Below are positions 43,805 through 56,154 of a DNA stretch of 64,000 bases, in pieces. The notes under the pieces were generated by a model, which was not told where the DNA came from, searched no databases, and saw nothing but the letters and a program-made list of their open reading frames with translations. The translations under genes were made by a program, and so were the position numbers. Location: NCBI GenBank assembly GCA_001972305.1, contig BDDD01002040.1, forward strand, positions 1 to 64,000, read 5' to 3'. Origin of the DNA: Cephalotus follicularis (lineage: Eukaryota > Streptophyta > Magnoliopsida > Oxalidales > Cephalotaceae). How positions within the stretch are numbered: the stretch's first letter is position 1; each line of letters opens with the position of its first letter.

Positions 43805-46706
43805 TATAACACCCCCCGAACGGCGGGAGTCGTTACGGTTCATAGTCCGAAACTAAACATAACCTATCATGAGATATAACTTGATTTTATTCTTTTTTAT
43901 CAGATTATTTACTCATCTTTTATTCAAATTGCGTGATGGTCTAAAACTTAATAAATAAAATCTAAAACATTGTCTAAAACTTAATTCATAATATGAAAAC
44001 TTAAACATAAACCAAAAACTGAAATATAATCCAAGTCATAGACTGAAAGGCATAACATTGTTTAAAAGGGGTCCTAACATGACCATAAAATAACTAAGTA
44101 TAAACGGTTCCATCTCCTAAGTGGTCCTTATAATAGGTGACATCTCGCTCATCACACATTGCCCGGATGCTGTCCTAGAATACCTGCCGCATGGAAACAA
44201 AAACGCGGCTGAGCAAACCTCAGTACGGATATAGAATCATAAAATATAAAACGATAATTTAAAAGATAGGAAATACCTGAATCATTAAATATCCTATACC
44301 TTATGCATAAAGTAATTTAACATTATTTATAAAAGCGGAGGTAAGTAGTCATACAACCAGTTCAAAACGAATATCGAATTTTCAAGGCGTTATTTAATTT
44401 CAAAACATAATTCAAGTTCAAAATCCCAAAACATATTCAAAACGAAAAACAAACAAACAGAGACTTATCCGATTCCATAATCTCATTACCGAGATCCAAA
44501 GTGCATACACATATGCATAGGTGCAAGGGGTTTGCAAGGCCCACATGCCAAACGGAAGGACGTGTACGGCACTACACAATCAATCCCCAGAATCCATATC
44601 CTTAACATAACATATAACTAGAGTATACCCATACGCCTCTATCACACATATCGGATCCATAAATCTACCTCATGGGATTTATTCAAAACATAGAGAGACG
44701 CCGTAGTCAAATCACACCGCTACGGTAGTGTCATGTCCCCGTGCCAGGCCCACGACATGCCTATGGTACCTCCATAGGTAGGAAATATCTCTGTGTATAT
44801 CCTTATTTCAAAAACATTGCTTTATTTCTAAAAACAATTTAAAAACGTAAACACATTTTCTAAACATTTTCTGGACATAGCAAAATCATTACATAACATC
44901 AACTCATTTATTTTCCACTATAAAGAGATGATCATTTCATATCGTAACGTATCTTAGCATAAAAATATAGTTAGGAATATTTAATTTCATAAAATATCAA
45001 AAACCAACTTATTTCCAAAACATATCATAAAACATAACAAAATCTATAAGACGAGATCATAGAATAAAACTGATTTTAGTTTGATAATCAGATAGCCAAG
45101 GAACGATAGGAATCCGTACATTATTTATAAAGTAAAACAGGACAGTTTCAATAAAATCAGATAACCGAAGAACGATAGAATCCGTACGTTATTCATAAAG
45201 TAAAACTATCTTTTTACTATAAAAAAAATAGGAGGGTGTCAAGGAACGAAACATTCGTACCTTATGCGATCACAAAAATAACTTTACGAATTGATCAACA
45301 ATTTCTAATTGTCCCTCGTAGCACAAAAAATCTAAGAGATGCAATATCATACATATAAGGATTCAAAAATCACTTCCAAACATCATACAGTAATTTAACA
45401 GTGCTTAAAACATACTCCAAATCATTACAAAACCAAACGGATAACAAAACTTGAAACCAGAAAAATTATTGGACAATTCCAGTCGACTGTAACACAATCC
45501 AGTCGACTACTCAAGGGTGGCAGTCGACTGTACTGCATAGGCAGCCGACTACTCAAACTGGGTTGAATCAAGTCGACTGTGACAGGGGGTCCTGTCGACT
45601 GTGCAAGGCAACCAGTCGACTGTTTTACAAGGCAGTCGACTACCCAAAGCCTGACAGTCGACGGTTTACATAGACAGTCGACTGCTCTGGCGACAGGAAA
45701 CAAAAACACAGCAGTTATAATTCAAATTTTTCTATCAAACTTCCAATATTACTATAGTAGATGATCTTAAACACTTACATAGGACTTATGTGACTTAACA
45801 GTTGCATTAAAACACAAAGAATCATGCAATGGGTGATCATACTTTAAGGAGAATCAAAATTCTAATTCATTGCATGCACACCTATTAATCAATTTCTGTC
45901 ATATACCAATTTCTAGTTTCAATATCTGTTTATAATCATTACTAAACACTTCAGGGCTTGCTAAAAATCTCAGAAACATTAACCAAACATACATGGCAGG
46001 GATTAAAAACAAAACATACTAGCAACCTATATGTACATGCACTAGATACTATAAACGAAAATTCACTGCTAAACCATATCCATAGGGAAAAACAAACCTG
46101 GTATGATGATCAAAGGAGAACAAAACAGATTCTAATCTTGCAGGTTCGGTTCTAGGCACAATGACAAGGTAGAGGCATAAACGGTGAATGATGGCATACA
46201 TATACTATATGGAAAAGGCAATTTAGGTCATGGTAAGGCAAAAAGGAAATCCAAAATCTGATTTAATGTGGAAAGAGGACAGAAATTCGGGATTTACTAG
46301 GGAGAAAGAGAAGGAAAGAATCGATTTTGGGAGGGAAGAAGGAAGAAAAACGTGTAGGAGAGGGAGAGAAATAGAAAACAAAATAAAATTGCCATAATAC
46401 TCTTATTTTATTCCCAATTTAATTCACCCTTGCCATATTAATAATTTAAAAACTGATTTTAAAATACAAAACAATTAAACTTTTATTTTAAATTTCATGA
46501 TTTTTTTTCCAAATTGAATTTATTTGCCATATTCCAATGATTGTATTATTTTATTTCTAAGACATAAAAGCCCAAAAATTATAATATCATATAGCTCATA
46601 AATTAAAATTGACCAACCATATAATAAAATAAAATCCAAAATATGCACACCAACATAAAATCAAACAAAAATCCGAAAATAAGCACACGAAAATCGGGGT
46701 ATTACA
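43805..46706 (-). repeat. 3' LTR of the gag-only element
   Basis: 2,902 bp, starting TATAACACCCCCCGAACGG on the plus strand (TG to TA change) and ending GGGGTATTACA. It matches 48182-51073 with sparse substitutions, except that about 80 bases near 46480-46560 are diverged or replaced relative to about 50856-50930. Confidence 0.92.
45479..45684. repeat. Array of CAGTCGACTG palindromes in the 3' LTR
   Basis: Ten copies of the 10-bp palindrome or one-to-three-base variants (CAGTCGACTG, CAGCCGACTA, AAGTCGACTG, CTGTCGACTG, CAGTCGACGG) occur in about 205 bases. Confidence 0.93.
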
Positions 46707-46777
46707 TCCTTCCCCCCTTAAAAAGATTTCGTCCCGAAATCTTATTAACCAATCCGAATCAATAACAGAAGAACAAC

Positions 46778-48007
46778 TCAATATGCATAACAAAATAACG
46801 CAGTTATCACATAATAAGTTGACTTATCAATCAAATCAAACTTCTTACAGTTACCAAAACAAAACAAAACCGAAACAATACCTGGTGCGTTCGCAGTCTG
46901 ATGCGTCGTTAAGGCGAAAACTCTACCTCCCACATTACGTTGCTCCACATCATTGCCATTTCCTCCTTTATTTCTCGTACGAGGATTCGGGCAATCCTTA
47001 AAGAGATGACCCTTTTGTCCACAAGCAAAACATGCCCCAGTGGCCTTGTAACATGTCCCAATCGGATGTCGCTTCCCACACGTATCACACAAGGAAATCT
47101 GAACATTGGGGTTACCCCCATCCTTATTCTGATTATGATCCTTTTTATGATGTTTGCCTTCACCTTGTTGTTCAGAATTCTTCCCATGAAAATCACTCCT
47201 ATTCCGCTTCTTTTCCTTTTCTTGTCGAGCTTCCTGAAAGTCCAACCTCTCCAATTCAATATTCTTCGCAGCATTTGCTACTTCTGCCACATCAGCAAAC
47301 CTGGAGTTTATCAGTTTTCCCCTTAGTTGGTACTGCAATTTCCATTTGAACTTCTCTACTTGCTCCAATGCAGACCCCACCGTGGATCCAGCGAAACCCG
47401 CTAACCTAGTGAACCGGTCCAAAAACTCGGTGACTGATTCACCATCCTTCTGCCTAGTGTTAACAAACTCCCTTGCGTAAGCTTCCTTGTCAGCAGTGGG
47501 GAAATACTGCTGATAAAAAACTTCACAGAATTCAAACCATGTCAGGGCATCAATGTAATCTCCTCCGTTAGCTAACTTCAAAGTTTGCCACCACTTCTGA
47601 GCATCTCCTTCCAATTTATAAGCTGTCAACCTTACCTTTTGTTCGTCATCACATCCTAACACATTGAAAATTTTCTCCATGTGCGTAATCCAGTGTTCAG
47701 CCTCTACGGGTGTGAGGGCCGAACTAAATGACGGCGGCCTCTGCTTTTGGAACCGCTCAAGCTAGACATATACAGGAGTGTCGGGCCGATCCCCAGTTTC
47801 TCTACCAACCTGAACATTAGCCGGTGCATTTTTCGCCGTGACTTGCTCTTGGCGTCTTTGCCCTTGATTTTGCATAGCATGAATCAGTCGATCTATTTCC
47901 TGAGCAACTACCTTTCGCACTAACTCTTCAACCGTAGGCTCGTTTCGCACTTCTTCTCGAGCCTCAGTCGGTTCGTTTCCTTGTGGGGTATTCCTTGCTC
48001 GTACCAT
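46778..48007 (-). pseudogene. Gag of the non-autonomous element, with one in-frame stop
   Basis: The start at 48005-48007 opens MVRARNTPQGNEPTEAREEV and includes VRKVVAQEIDRLIHAMQ. A TAG at 47762-47764 interrupts the frame, which then continues in phase with LERFQKQRPPSFSSALTPVE, AEHWITHMEKIFNVL, RLTAYKLEGDAQKWWQTLK, CEVFYQQYFPTADKEAYARE and FVNTRQKDGESVTEFLDRF, the retrotransposon gag domain. Further on it shows two Cys motifs (CDTCGKRHPIGTC and the zinc knuckle CFACGQKGHLFKDC). It ends just after ALTTHQTANAPG, the usual entry to protease, where unrelated residues and a stop follow. Pol is thus missing from this point. The TAG may be decay, or the gag may start at the Met after it. Confidence 0.88.
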
Positions 48008-48181
48008 CTACGAAACATAAATCCAAACATAACACAACAGCAAAAGAAACCAAGGTCGAAACAACAAACACGTCAGAAAGATCACAACAAAAGATCCTAA
48101 CCCAAGGTCTACCCAATCTCACAGGTCAAACCTAGTCAGGTCTTCTAAGGAAAGAAAAAAGCCTATTCTCCGATACATCTC

Positions 48182-51073
48182 TGTAACACCCCCCGAACGG
48201 CGGGAGTCGTTACGTTTCATAGTCCGAAACTAAACATAAATTATCATGAGGTATAACTTGATTTTATTCCTTTTTATCAGATTATTTACTCATCTTTTAT
48301 TCAAATTGCGTGATGGTCTAAAACTTAATAAATAAAATCTAAAACATTGTCTAAAACTTAATTCATAATATGAAAACTTAAACATAAACCAAAAACTGAA
48401 ATATAATCCAAGTCATAGACTGAAAGTCATAACATTGTTTAAAAGGGGTTCTAACATGACCATAAAATAACTAAGTATAAATGGTTCCATCTCCTAAGTG
48501 GTCCTTATCATAGGTGACATCTCGCTCATCACACATTGCCCGGATGCTGTCCCAGAATACCTGCCGCATGGAAACAAAAACGCGGCTGAGCAAACCTCAG
48601 TACGGATATAGAATCATAAAACATAAAACGATAATTTAAAAGATAGGAAATACCTGAATCATTAAATATCCTATACCTTATGCATAAAGTAATTTAACAT
48701 TATTTATAAAAGCGGAGGTAAGTAGTCATACAATCAGTTCAAAACGAATATCGAATTTTCAAGGCGTTATTTAATTTCAAAACATAATTCAAGTTCAAAA
48801 TCCCAAAACATATTCAAAACGAAAAAAAAACAAACAGAGACTTATCCGATTCCATAATCTCATTACCGAGATCCAAAGTGCATACACATATGCATAGGTG
48901 CAAGGGGTTTGCAAGGCCCACATGCCAAACGGAAGGACGTGTACGACACTACACAATCAATCCCCAGAATCCATATCCTTAACATAACATATAACTAGAG
49001 TATACCCATACACCTCTATCACACATATCGGATCCATAAATCCACCTCATGGGATTTATTCAAAATATATAGAGACGCCGTAGTCAAATCACACCGTTAC
49101 GGTAGTGTCATGTCCCCGTGGCAGGCCCACGACATGCCTATGGTACCTCCATAGGTAGGAAATATCTCTGTGTATATCCTTATTTCAAAAACGTTGCTTT
49201 ATTTCTAAAAACAATATAAAAACGTGAACACATTTTCTAAACATTTTCTGGACATAGCAAAATCATTACATAACATCAACTCATTTATTTTCCACTATAA
49301 AGAGATGATCATTTCATATCGTAACGTATCTTAGCATAAAAATATAGTTAGAAACATTTAATTTCATAAAATATCAAAAACCAACTTACTTCCAAAACAT
49401 ATCATAAAACATAACCAAATCTATAAGACGAGATCATAGAATAAAACTGATTTTAGTTTGATAATCAGATAGCCAAGGAACGATAGGAATCCGTACATTA
49501 TTTATAAAGTAAAACAGGACAGTTTCAATAAAATCAGATAACCGAAGAACGATAGAATCCGTACGTTATTCATAAAGTAAAACTATCTTTTTACTATAAA
49601 AACAATAGGAGGGTGTCAAGGAACGAAATATTCGTACCTTATGCGATCACAAAAATAACTTTACGAATTGATCAACAATTTCTAATTGTCCCTCGTAGCA
49701 CAAAAAATCTAAGAGATGCAATATCATACATATAAGGATTCAAAAATCACTTTCAAACATCATACAGTAATTTAACAGTGCTTAAAACATACTCCAAATC
49801 ATTACAAAACCAAACGGATAACAAAACTTGAAACCAGAAAAATTACTGGACAATTCCAGCCGACTGTAACATAATCCAGTCGACTACTCAAGGGTGGCAG
49901 TCGACTGTACTGCATAGGCAGCCAACTACTCAAACTGGGTTGAATCCAGTCGACTGTGACAGGGGGTCCTGTCGACTGTGCAACGCAACCAGTCGACTGT
50001 TTTACAAGGCAGTCGACTACCCAAAGCCTGACAGTCGACTATTTACATAGACAGTCGACTGCTCTGGCGACAGGAAACAAAAACATAGCAGTTATAATTC
50101 AAATTTTTCTGTCAAACTTCTAATATTACTATACTAGATGATCTTAAACACTTACATAGGACTTATGTGACTTAACAGTTGCATTAAAACACAAAGAATC
50201 ATGCAATGGGTGATCATACTTTAAAGAGAATCAAAATTCTAATTCATTGCATGCACACCTATTAATCAATTTCTGTCATATACCAATTTCTAGTTTCAAT
50301 ATCTGTTTATAACCATTATTAAACACTTCAGGGCTTGCTAAAAATCTCAGAAACATTAACCAAACATACATGGCAGGGATTAAAAACAAAACATACTAGC
50401 AACCTATATGCACATGCACTAGATACTATAAACGAAAATTCACTGCTAAACCATATCCATAGGGGAAAAACAAACCTGGTATGATGATCAAAGGAGAACA
50501 AAACAGATTCTAATCTTGCAGGTTCGGTTCTAGGCACAATGACAAGGTAGAGGCATAAACGGTGAATGATGGCATACATATACTATATGGAAAAGGCAAT
50601 TTAGGTCATGGTAAGGCAAAAAGGGAATCCAAAATCTGATTTAATGTGGAAAGAGGGCAGAAATTCGGGATTTGCTAGGGAGAAAGAGAAGGAAAGAATC
50701 GGTTTTGGGAGGGAAGAAGGAAGAAAAACGTGTAGGAGAGGGAGAGAAATAGGAAACAAAATAAAATTGCCATAATACTCTTATTTTATTCCCAATTTAA
50801 TTCACCCTTGCCATATTAATAATTTAAAAACTGATTTTAAAATACAAAACAATTAATTTTATTTTTCCCATAATCCTTATTCCATTAATTTATCAAAAGC
50901 CCAAAGATGGTATTATTTAGCCTAAGACATAAAAGCCCCAAAAATTATAATATCATATAGCTCATAAATTAAAATTGACCAACCATATAATAAAATAAAA
51001 TTCCAAAATATGCACACCAACATAAAATCAAACAAAAATCCAAAAATAAGCACACGAAAATCGGGGTATTACA
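48182..51073 (-). repeat. 5' LTR of the gag-only element
   Basis: 2,892 bp, starting TGTAACACCCCCCGAACGG and ending GGGGTATTACA on the plus strand. It carries the same internal array of CAGTCGACTG motifs (49857-50061). Confidence 0.93.
49857..50061. repeat. Array of CAGTCGACTG palindromes in the 5' LTR
   Basis: Ten copies at the same offsets as in the other LTR, with a few differences (for example CAGCCAACTA in place of CAGCCGACTA). Confidence 0.93.
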
Positions 51074-51310
51074 CTAATTACATTGAGGCCCCTTTTGGTG
51101 GATTGGCCAAGGAGTTTGTAAAAACTCTGAGGTTAAGCATGCTTGGCTGAGAGTAGTAACATGATGGATGGCCTTCTAGGAAGTCTCACCAAATTCATCA
51201 GTAAGGACAAAACCGTAAGTCTCACGTAAAAACACAGATGTATGGATGTTGTGGATTCTGCGATGGGCAAAGCGGATAATTTCTCATATGATTTATGTCG
51301 GGTCGTTACA
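51074..51310 (+). mobile_element. Cassandra-like TRIM, remainder of the 3' LTR
   Basis: It continues the LTR begun at 43668 and ends GGGTCGTTACA at 51310. A 5S rRNA-derived block lies at 51131-51187 (GGTTAAGCATGCTTGGCTGA, then GAGTAGTAACATGATGG). With 43378-43597 it shows that the gag-only element landed inside a TRIM. Confidence 0.8.
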
Positions 51311-52284
51311 TATATGAGCTGCGGGTGATTTGACAATGGTGGTTTGGATTGATTGAATGGGGGTTGGAGGAAGCTATGGCATTAGGGGTGTTTGGGGTTG
51401 TGGGTAATTTGGCAGTGGTGTTTTTGATCGGGCATGAGTATAGGGGGTTAGTGTTTGAGTTAGGCAAAGAAGAAAGAACTAAAGAAAGAGAAAAAAAAAT
51501 AAAGAAAAGAGAAATAATTAATAGAAAATGGAAATTACCGCTGGTGTCCTCGGAGCTTTGGCTAGCAAAGCAGACATGCCTTGTCTTATCAAGAGAGATT
51601 TTAGGCTACATTTTTTTTAAGGTTTTTATTTTATTAAAACAAATATAATTATTAGGATTTAGGGGTAACAAAGTCTTTTTGACTAAATTGGTAAGATATG
51701 TTAACTAACAATGTTTTTTTTTGTCCAATTTTTGTTAGAGTGTCACATGGAGTAAGAATAAGGATTTTTTTTAGTATTTTATGTATGAAAAAAAGCTGGC
51801 CCATCGTATAAAAGTTCCACATTCAACTTTCTTTAAAGAAAACGAAGTCAGTTCAGCTACCACTCTAACGACGTCGCTCAGCAGATTTTCTATGAGAATG
51901 AATAGTGTACTTATCCCATAGTTGGATTCATCATAAACCGTTGATGCAAAAAAAATGGGTGGGAAAACTCCCGACAACAAAAAAAAAATCATAATCTAAA
52001 AAAAACAAAATAAAACCCTAATAAAATTAGTAAGACAAAGCTGGAAATGAGGGCCCCGGCAAGCATGTTGCATACGGGTGCCCGATTTTTTTATTTTCTT
52101 TTAAGTGTTAGCAGTTTTTTTTTTACTTTTAACATGTCAGTTTTTTTTTACGGTTAGAATTTAATTTGTATATTTGAAGTAGTTATTGATATCCAATTGA
52201 CTTTAAAATTGACATGCATAATCTACATATCAAAAACATAAAATATAACGATTATATTTATAAAATATACATGATAGATTAGAT
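51311..52284. other. Intergenic DNA, no gene recognised
   Basis: One + frame at 51349-51648 is low-complexity (a run of Lys/Glu/Arg codons from AAAGAAAGAGAAA) and shows no domain. The rest is A+T-rich. Confidence 0.45.
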
Positions 52285-52685
52285 AATTTTAGATTTTTTG
52301 GGCGATCGACGCACCGTCACGTATTGCAACATGCCTTACTTGGTGGACCAATCACTCAAAAAATTCAATATTGTCTAACGATTAGATTTACAAAATATAC
52401 AAAATATATTAAATAATTTTAGATTTTTTTGTGTTTGGCACACCGCCACATATTGCTACATGTTTTACAGGTGGTTAAACAAATTTGGTCCACCTAGTAA
52501 GGCATGTAACAACACATGGCAGTGTGTCGAACACCCAAAAAATCCAAATTTGTCTATCGGTTTGACTTACAAAATATACAAAATAGATTAAACAATTTTA
52601 GATTTTTTGGGTGTTCAACACACAGTCACATGTTGCTACATGCATTACTAGGTGGACCCACCTCATACATATAGCACCACATGGA
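52285..52685. repeat. Direct and inverted repeat cluster, about 110-140 bp units
   Basis: TTTTAGATTTTTTGG/TG occurs near 52280, 52420 and 52590, followed each time by a CACACCG- or CACAGTC-like stretch, ATTGCTACATG and AGGTGG. Between them GGTCCACCTAGTAAGGCATG and GAACACCCAAAAAATCC are the reverse complement of the flanking units, so the cluster can form a large hairpin. CCTAGTAAGGCATGTA recurs at 52802, beside the CACTA terminus. Confidence 0.65.
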
Positions 52686-52826
52686 GTAACGCTATATAAT
52701 GCGTTCGTCAAGCGATGAGGCTTTAGCTTCGGAGCTAGCTACACCTACTATAATAAGACATGTGACAATATATTTTAGAATGATTTGAACCTAAATGGTT
52801 TACCTAGTAAGGCATGTAGAAACAAA

Positions 52827-53115
52827 TACTAGAAAAAAGGATTTTACTAACGGAATTTTTTTGTCGGTATCTTTAATTTTTGGTCGGAAACTTCAATCAT
52901 TGACGGAATTTCAACGCATTTTTTGTGTCGGAAAATTTCGCGTCGGTAATAGGCTTGCCGACAAAAATTTAATTTCCGATGGAAATTATTTCTTATGCAA
53001 TTACAGGCGAAATTAATTATGTCGACGATGAATTGTTCGACGAAATTTTGCCAATGGCAGGATTCCATCTTTGACTGTACTTTCCGATGGAATTTCCATC
53101 AGAAATTTCTTTTTT
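52827..53115. repeat. Subterminal repeats of the CACTA element
   Basis: Repeated TCGG, GGAATTT and CCGATGGAA words in both orientations follow the variant terminus TACTAG. Confidence 0.65.
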
Positions 53116-53459
53116 TTTTCTTTTAAATATAAATCTTGTATTTGATACTACTAATCCTTGTAAATAAAAAAAATCATATCAATATGTGTGCATAACGATC
53201 CACATTTCATAAAAACAATGTTATGTGCATAATCATCCATTCACACAACTCAAAAATATCAATATTCACCAACACAAAATATTTGATCAAAAAAAAATTA
53301 ATAATCATTATGGGTGCCATTAATAGTAAAAAATGAATGATCATTAGTTAGTGCATTTAAACATTAACAATCATAAACCATCAATAGCCAAAGATTTACG
53401 AATACATAACACATATAATGAACAGTCACCTACGACAGTCAAAGATTAATCGCCAAGTC

Positions 53460-54960
53460 ACACGATGATGGATAGCCGGAGGCGCCAGGCCAATCTGAAC
53501 GCAATGCCATAAAGCGTTGCATCTGTCGTTGAGTCTCCTTCATCTCCTCCATCTGTGACTCTATGCGTTGCCACCTCTGCTACTCTACCCCTCATATCAT
53601 CGATCTCTTGTTACATCCTCGTCATCTGGGACTTGAGCTCAGCCTCCCTCTGTGTCGCATGACCAGTGGCACGACCTCTATTGGTTTGCCCAAGTATGTC
53701 CAACCTCTTCGTCCCTGCCAATCCAGCAACTCGATTCTTTTTCAATGTGTCGGGATGCTGTACAGACAAAAAAAACTCGGATCAGATCAAGAGCATCTAG
53801 CTCAATCGAACCCTCAGCAACCCTAGCGTCCGCTTGCTCCTGTGTTTCCTGTAGATATATCCAACCATTTAAATTTACAAACAAATAGCACAAAAATCAT
53901 AATGTAGTCGTGCATGTAGTTACAAAATAATAATGAAGCAACAAACAATAAATACCAAGTAGGCCTAATGTAGGTGTTGACTGCTCAAAGATATGAACGT
54001 CTCCCGATCGTCTCTACCAGTGTGCATCTGAACAAAGAACTTGTTGAGCGTTTTCTGTTGCCCAGCTACCCTCTGCATATAAGTTTAGGATCAATGAGAT
54101 GATTATTGTTTACAATTAAGTACAATAGTAATATCAACTGTAACTTTATATACCTGCTCGTACTGAAGAGTAGCAAAGTTTTGGATCCACCAGTATGCAG
54201 CGAATGTCGCTCAAAGGCTCGATTTTGTCGACCAGCTTCGCGCCTCTGTGCATACTCCTGGGTCATCCACTTCTCCACAGCCGATCGCCATACATCATCC
54301 CTGACGCCCCAGGGAGGATGACTGACTATATCCTCAATAGGCATACCATCACGCAACAGCTTGTCCATGTGCATCCGGTATTCATAGAACCACTTTTTGA
54401 TGTTCTCAGTCATGTAATTGTTGAAGGTGTTGCAAACGACGTCCTCAAGGTCTTTATACCTATAGCGGCGCTGAAAAATTACAAGATCAAAAATTAGTAA
54501 TTGAACAACAGATTTTCAACACATTTATACATATAGTAATTAAGAATGGGCTAAAACATTCACATACACAAGTGTAAAAGGCCTAAAATAACTCATCCTT
54601 AATCTCACGGGGGGACTTTAAACCATGTGGGTAGCCTGCAGGAATGTAGCCTCTCCCTAACTCGTTTACCTTCGATTTAACGGCACCTAATGAAAAACTA
54701 CAAAGAATCATAAAATACTATTATGCAGTAATAAATAATAATAATATTATAGTTAATAATGAATGTAGACGATAAATGTATTTACCTTCTACCCTGTAGT
54801 AAACAGATTGGCCTGGCATCCAGTCAACTTACTCCTACATCTATTGTAGGGACGTCATCAACATCATCTACCTGTGCATGCGGAGCAAAGGTAGAGGGTG
54901 TGTCCGAGGGTGGTGCGGATAAGGCCTCTGCCTCCAAACGCTGAGCTGAGGAGCTGCTCC
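53460..54960 (-). pseudogene. Second CACTA protein (plant transposase Ptta/En/Spm type)
   Basis: On the minus strand the fragment WGVRDDVWRSAVEKWMTQEY followed by AQRREAGRQNRAF..HSLHTGGSK (54413-54180) fits the plant En/Spm transposase family, which typically has a W..L...W....Y...S..NK.NR...HTGGS pattern. Further down, HPDTLKKNRVAGLAG and ATQREAELKSQMTRM (53760-53600) continue it into a coiled-coil-like tail. Short introns or frameshifts separate the pieces. Such proteins bind subterminal repeats. It is probably defective. Confidence 0.65.
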
Positions 54961-55129
54961 TCCGAAAAGTCCACAGGCAAACCATCTGGAGCACCAATTA
55001 AACATTTAAAAATATATATGACATATATATAATTACTAAATAAAAACACATTAACGATCAATTACACATTACTAATTTGGTTGTATGGACAATATCTTAC
55101 TCGATAGGCATTGTCAACGCATATCATTT

Positions 55130-55860
55130 AAGTCACGCACATTCTCATCTCATTCACCCCCTTCACTAATGTCGTTCTCTTCATCTTCATTATCTTCCTC
55201 ATATTCAACATCAGTGTTTCCATCATTGGAATCATCTCCATCAACATCTCCACCTTCCTCGCCACCATCTATGTCATCTTCGTCCGTATCCGGGATGACA
55301 TCGTCATCTAGGAAAGCATCATTATGTAATTGGACACAAGGGGGATTGTCGTCTTGGTACACATCATCTTAGTTTACTACTAATTCATTGTCATCCTGAC
55401 ATATGTCATAACTGTTTCTCGCCTTCATTGCGATGACCCAATCCCAATTGCGATCCCGATTGGAAATGCATTTGACATAAAACACTTGTGTGCACATTGC
55501 AGCGACAAATGGGTCATATTTCCTCAACCTACGATTGCGATTAAAACGTACAAGACCATGCTTGGTTATTTGGACTCCTATAGTCGTAGTTATATTGAAC
55601 CAGTCACATTTAAACAACACAACATTATAGTCTCCCAAATATTCGATATTCGAGTTGAATATTGTCATCTACTCGATCATAGTAATGTGTTTGATGCATG
55701 ACTGAGATGTCTTCCCCTTTGACAGAAATACCACTACATTGAGTCTCCTTATGCTTGTCGTGATTCTTAGTACGAAAGAAATATCCGTTAGTTACATACC
55801 CTGTATACGCTTTGGCTTTCAGACTTGGTACTTCACTCAACACTTTCAAGGCTTTCCATT
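55130..55860 (-). pseudogene. TNP2 C-terminal part: DUF4216-like domain and acidic tail
   Basis: The minus strand reads LKAKAYTGYVTNGYFFRTKN and QCSGISVKGED (55849-55700). After a frameshift it reads YLGDYNVVLFKCDWFN, KHGLVRFNRNRRLRKYDPFV and AAMCTQVFYVKCISNRDRNW (55640-55440), the DUF4216 region found at the end of TNP2 transposases. A highly acidic tail (55362-55150, runs of Asp and Glu) follows after an in-frame stop at 55369-55371. Confidence 0.75.
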
Positions 55861-56154
55861 GTCGAATTCTAAAGGAAGACTCCTAACCTAAGATAAATGA
55901 ACTTGTATTCAAGATGCGTGTATACATAGTGTGCGTTCAGTGTGTGAATACAAGAAATAAGTTACTGTACTTTATTCCTAAACCAATTTACAAATTTGGT
56001 GTCATGTAAATCGTCAATCTTTTTATCTTGAAGTCGAGGATGCATCATTCTCAACTCACCGTAATGCCATCTGCACCACAAAACATATTGGGTATAATAT
56101 GAATATGATCTTACATTAGACCATGCAAGGTATTAAAGAAGTTGCATATATGAC

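Larger units (their letters stand above)
43805..51073 (-). mobile_element. Gag-only Tekay-like LTR retrotransposon with 2.9-kb LTRs
   Basis: Two nearly identical LTRs (43805-46706 and 48182-51073) flank only 1.47 kb. CTAAT is present on both sides (43800-43804 and 51074-51078) as a perfect duplication. On the minus strand the order is 5' LTR (right), a degenerate primer site near 48165-48180, gag (48007-46778), a polypurine tract (TTTTTAAGGGGGGAAGGA, 46707-46730) and 3' LTR (left), starting TGTAATACCCCGA. No reverse transcriptase, RNase H or integrase is present. High LTR similarity implies a recent insertion that used enzymes from another element. Confidence 0.93.

Noticed and set aside
45479-45684. 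CRISPR-like reading of the TCGA palindrome array
   Set aside because: Spacing is irregular, motifs are only 10-12 bases and degenerate, and the array is inside a plant LTR.
51349-51648. Plus-strand frame of 99 codons
   Set aside because: It includes a purine-run-encoded Lys/Glu/Arg stretch, with no domain and no neighbouring exons.
55085-55372. Ser-rich plus-strand frame
   Set aside because: It is the complement of the acidic Asp/Glu tail of the transposase on the minus strand.
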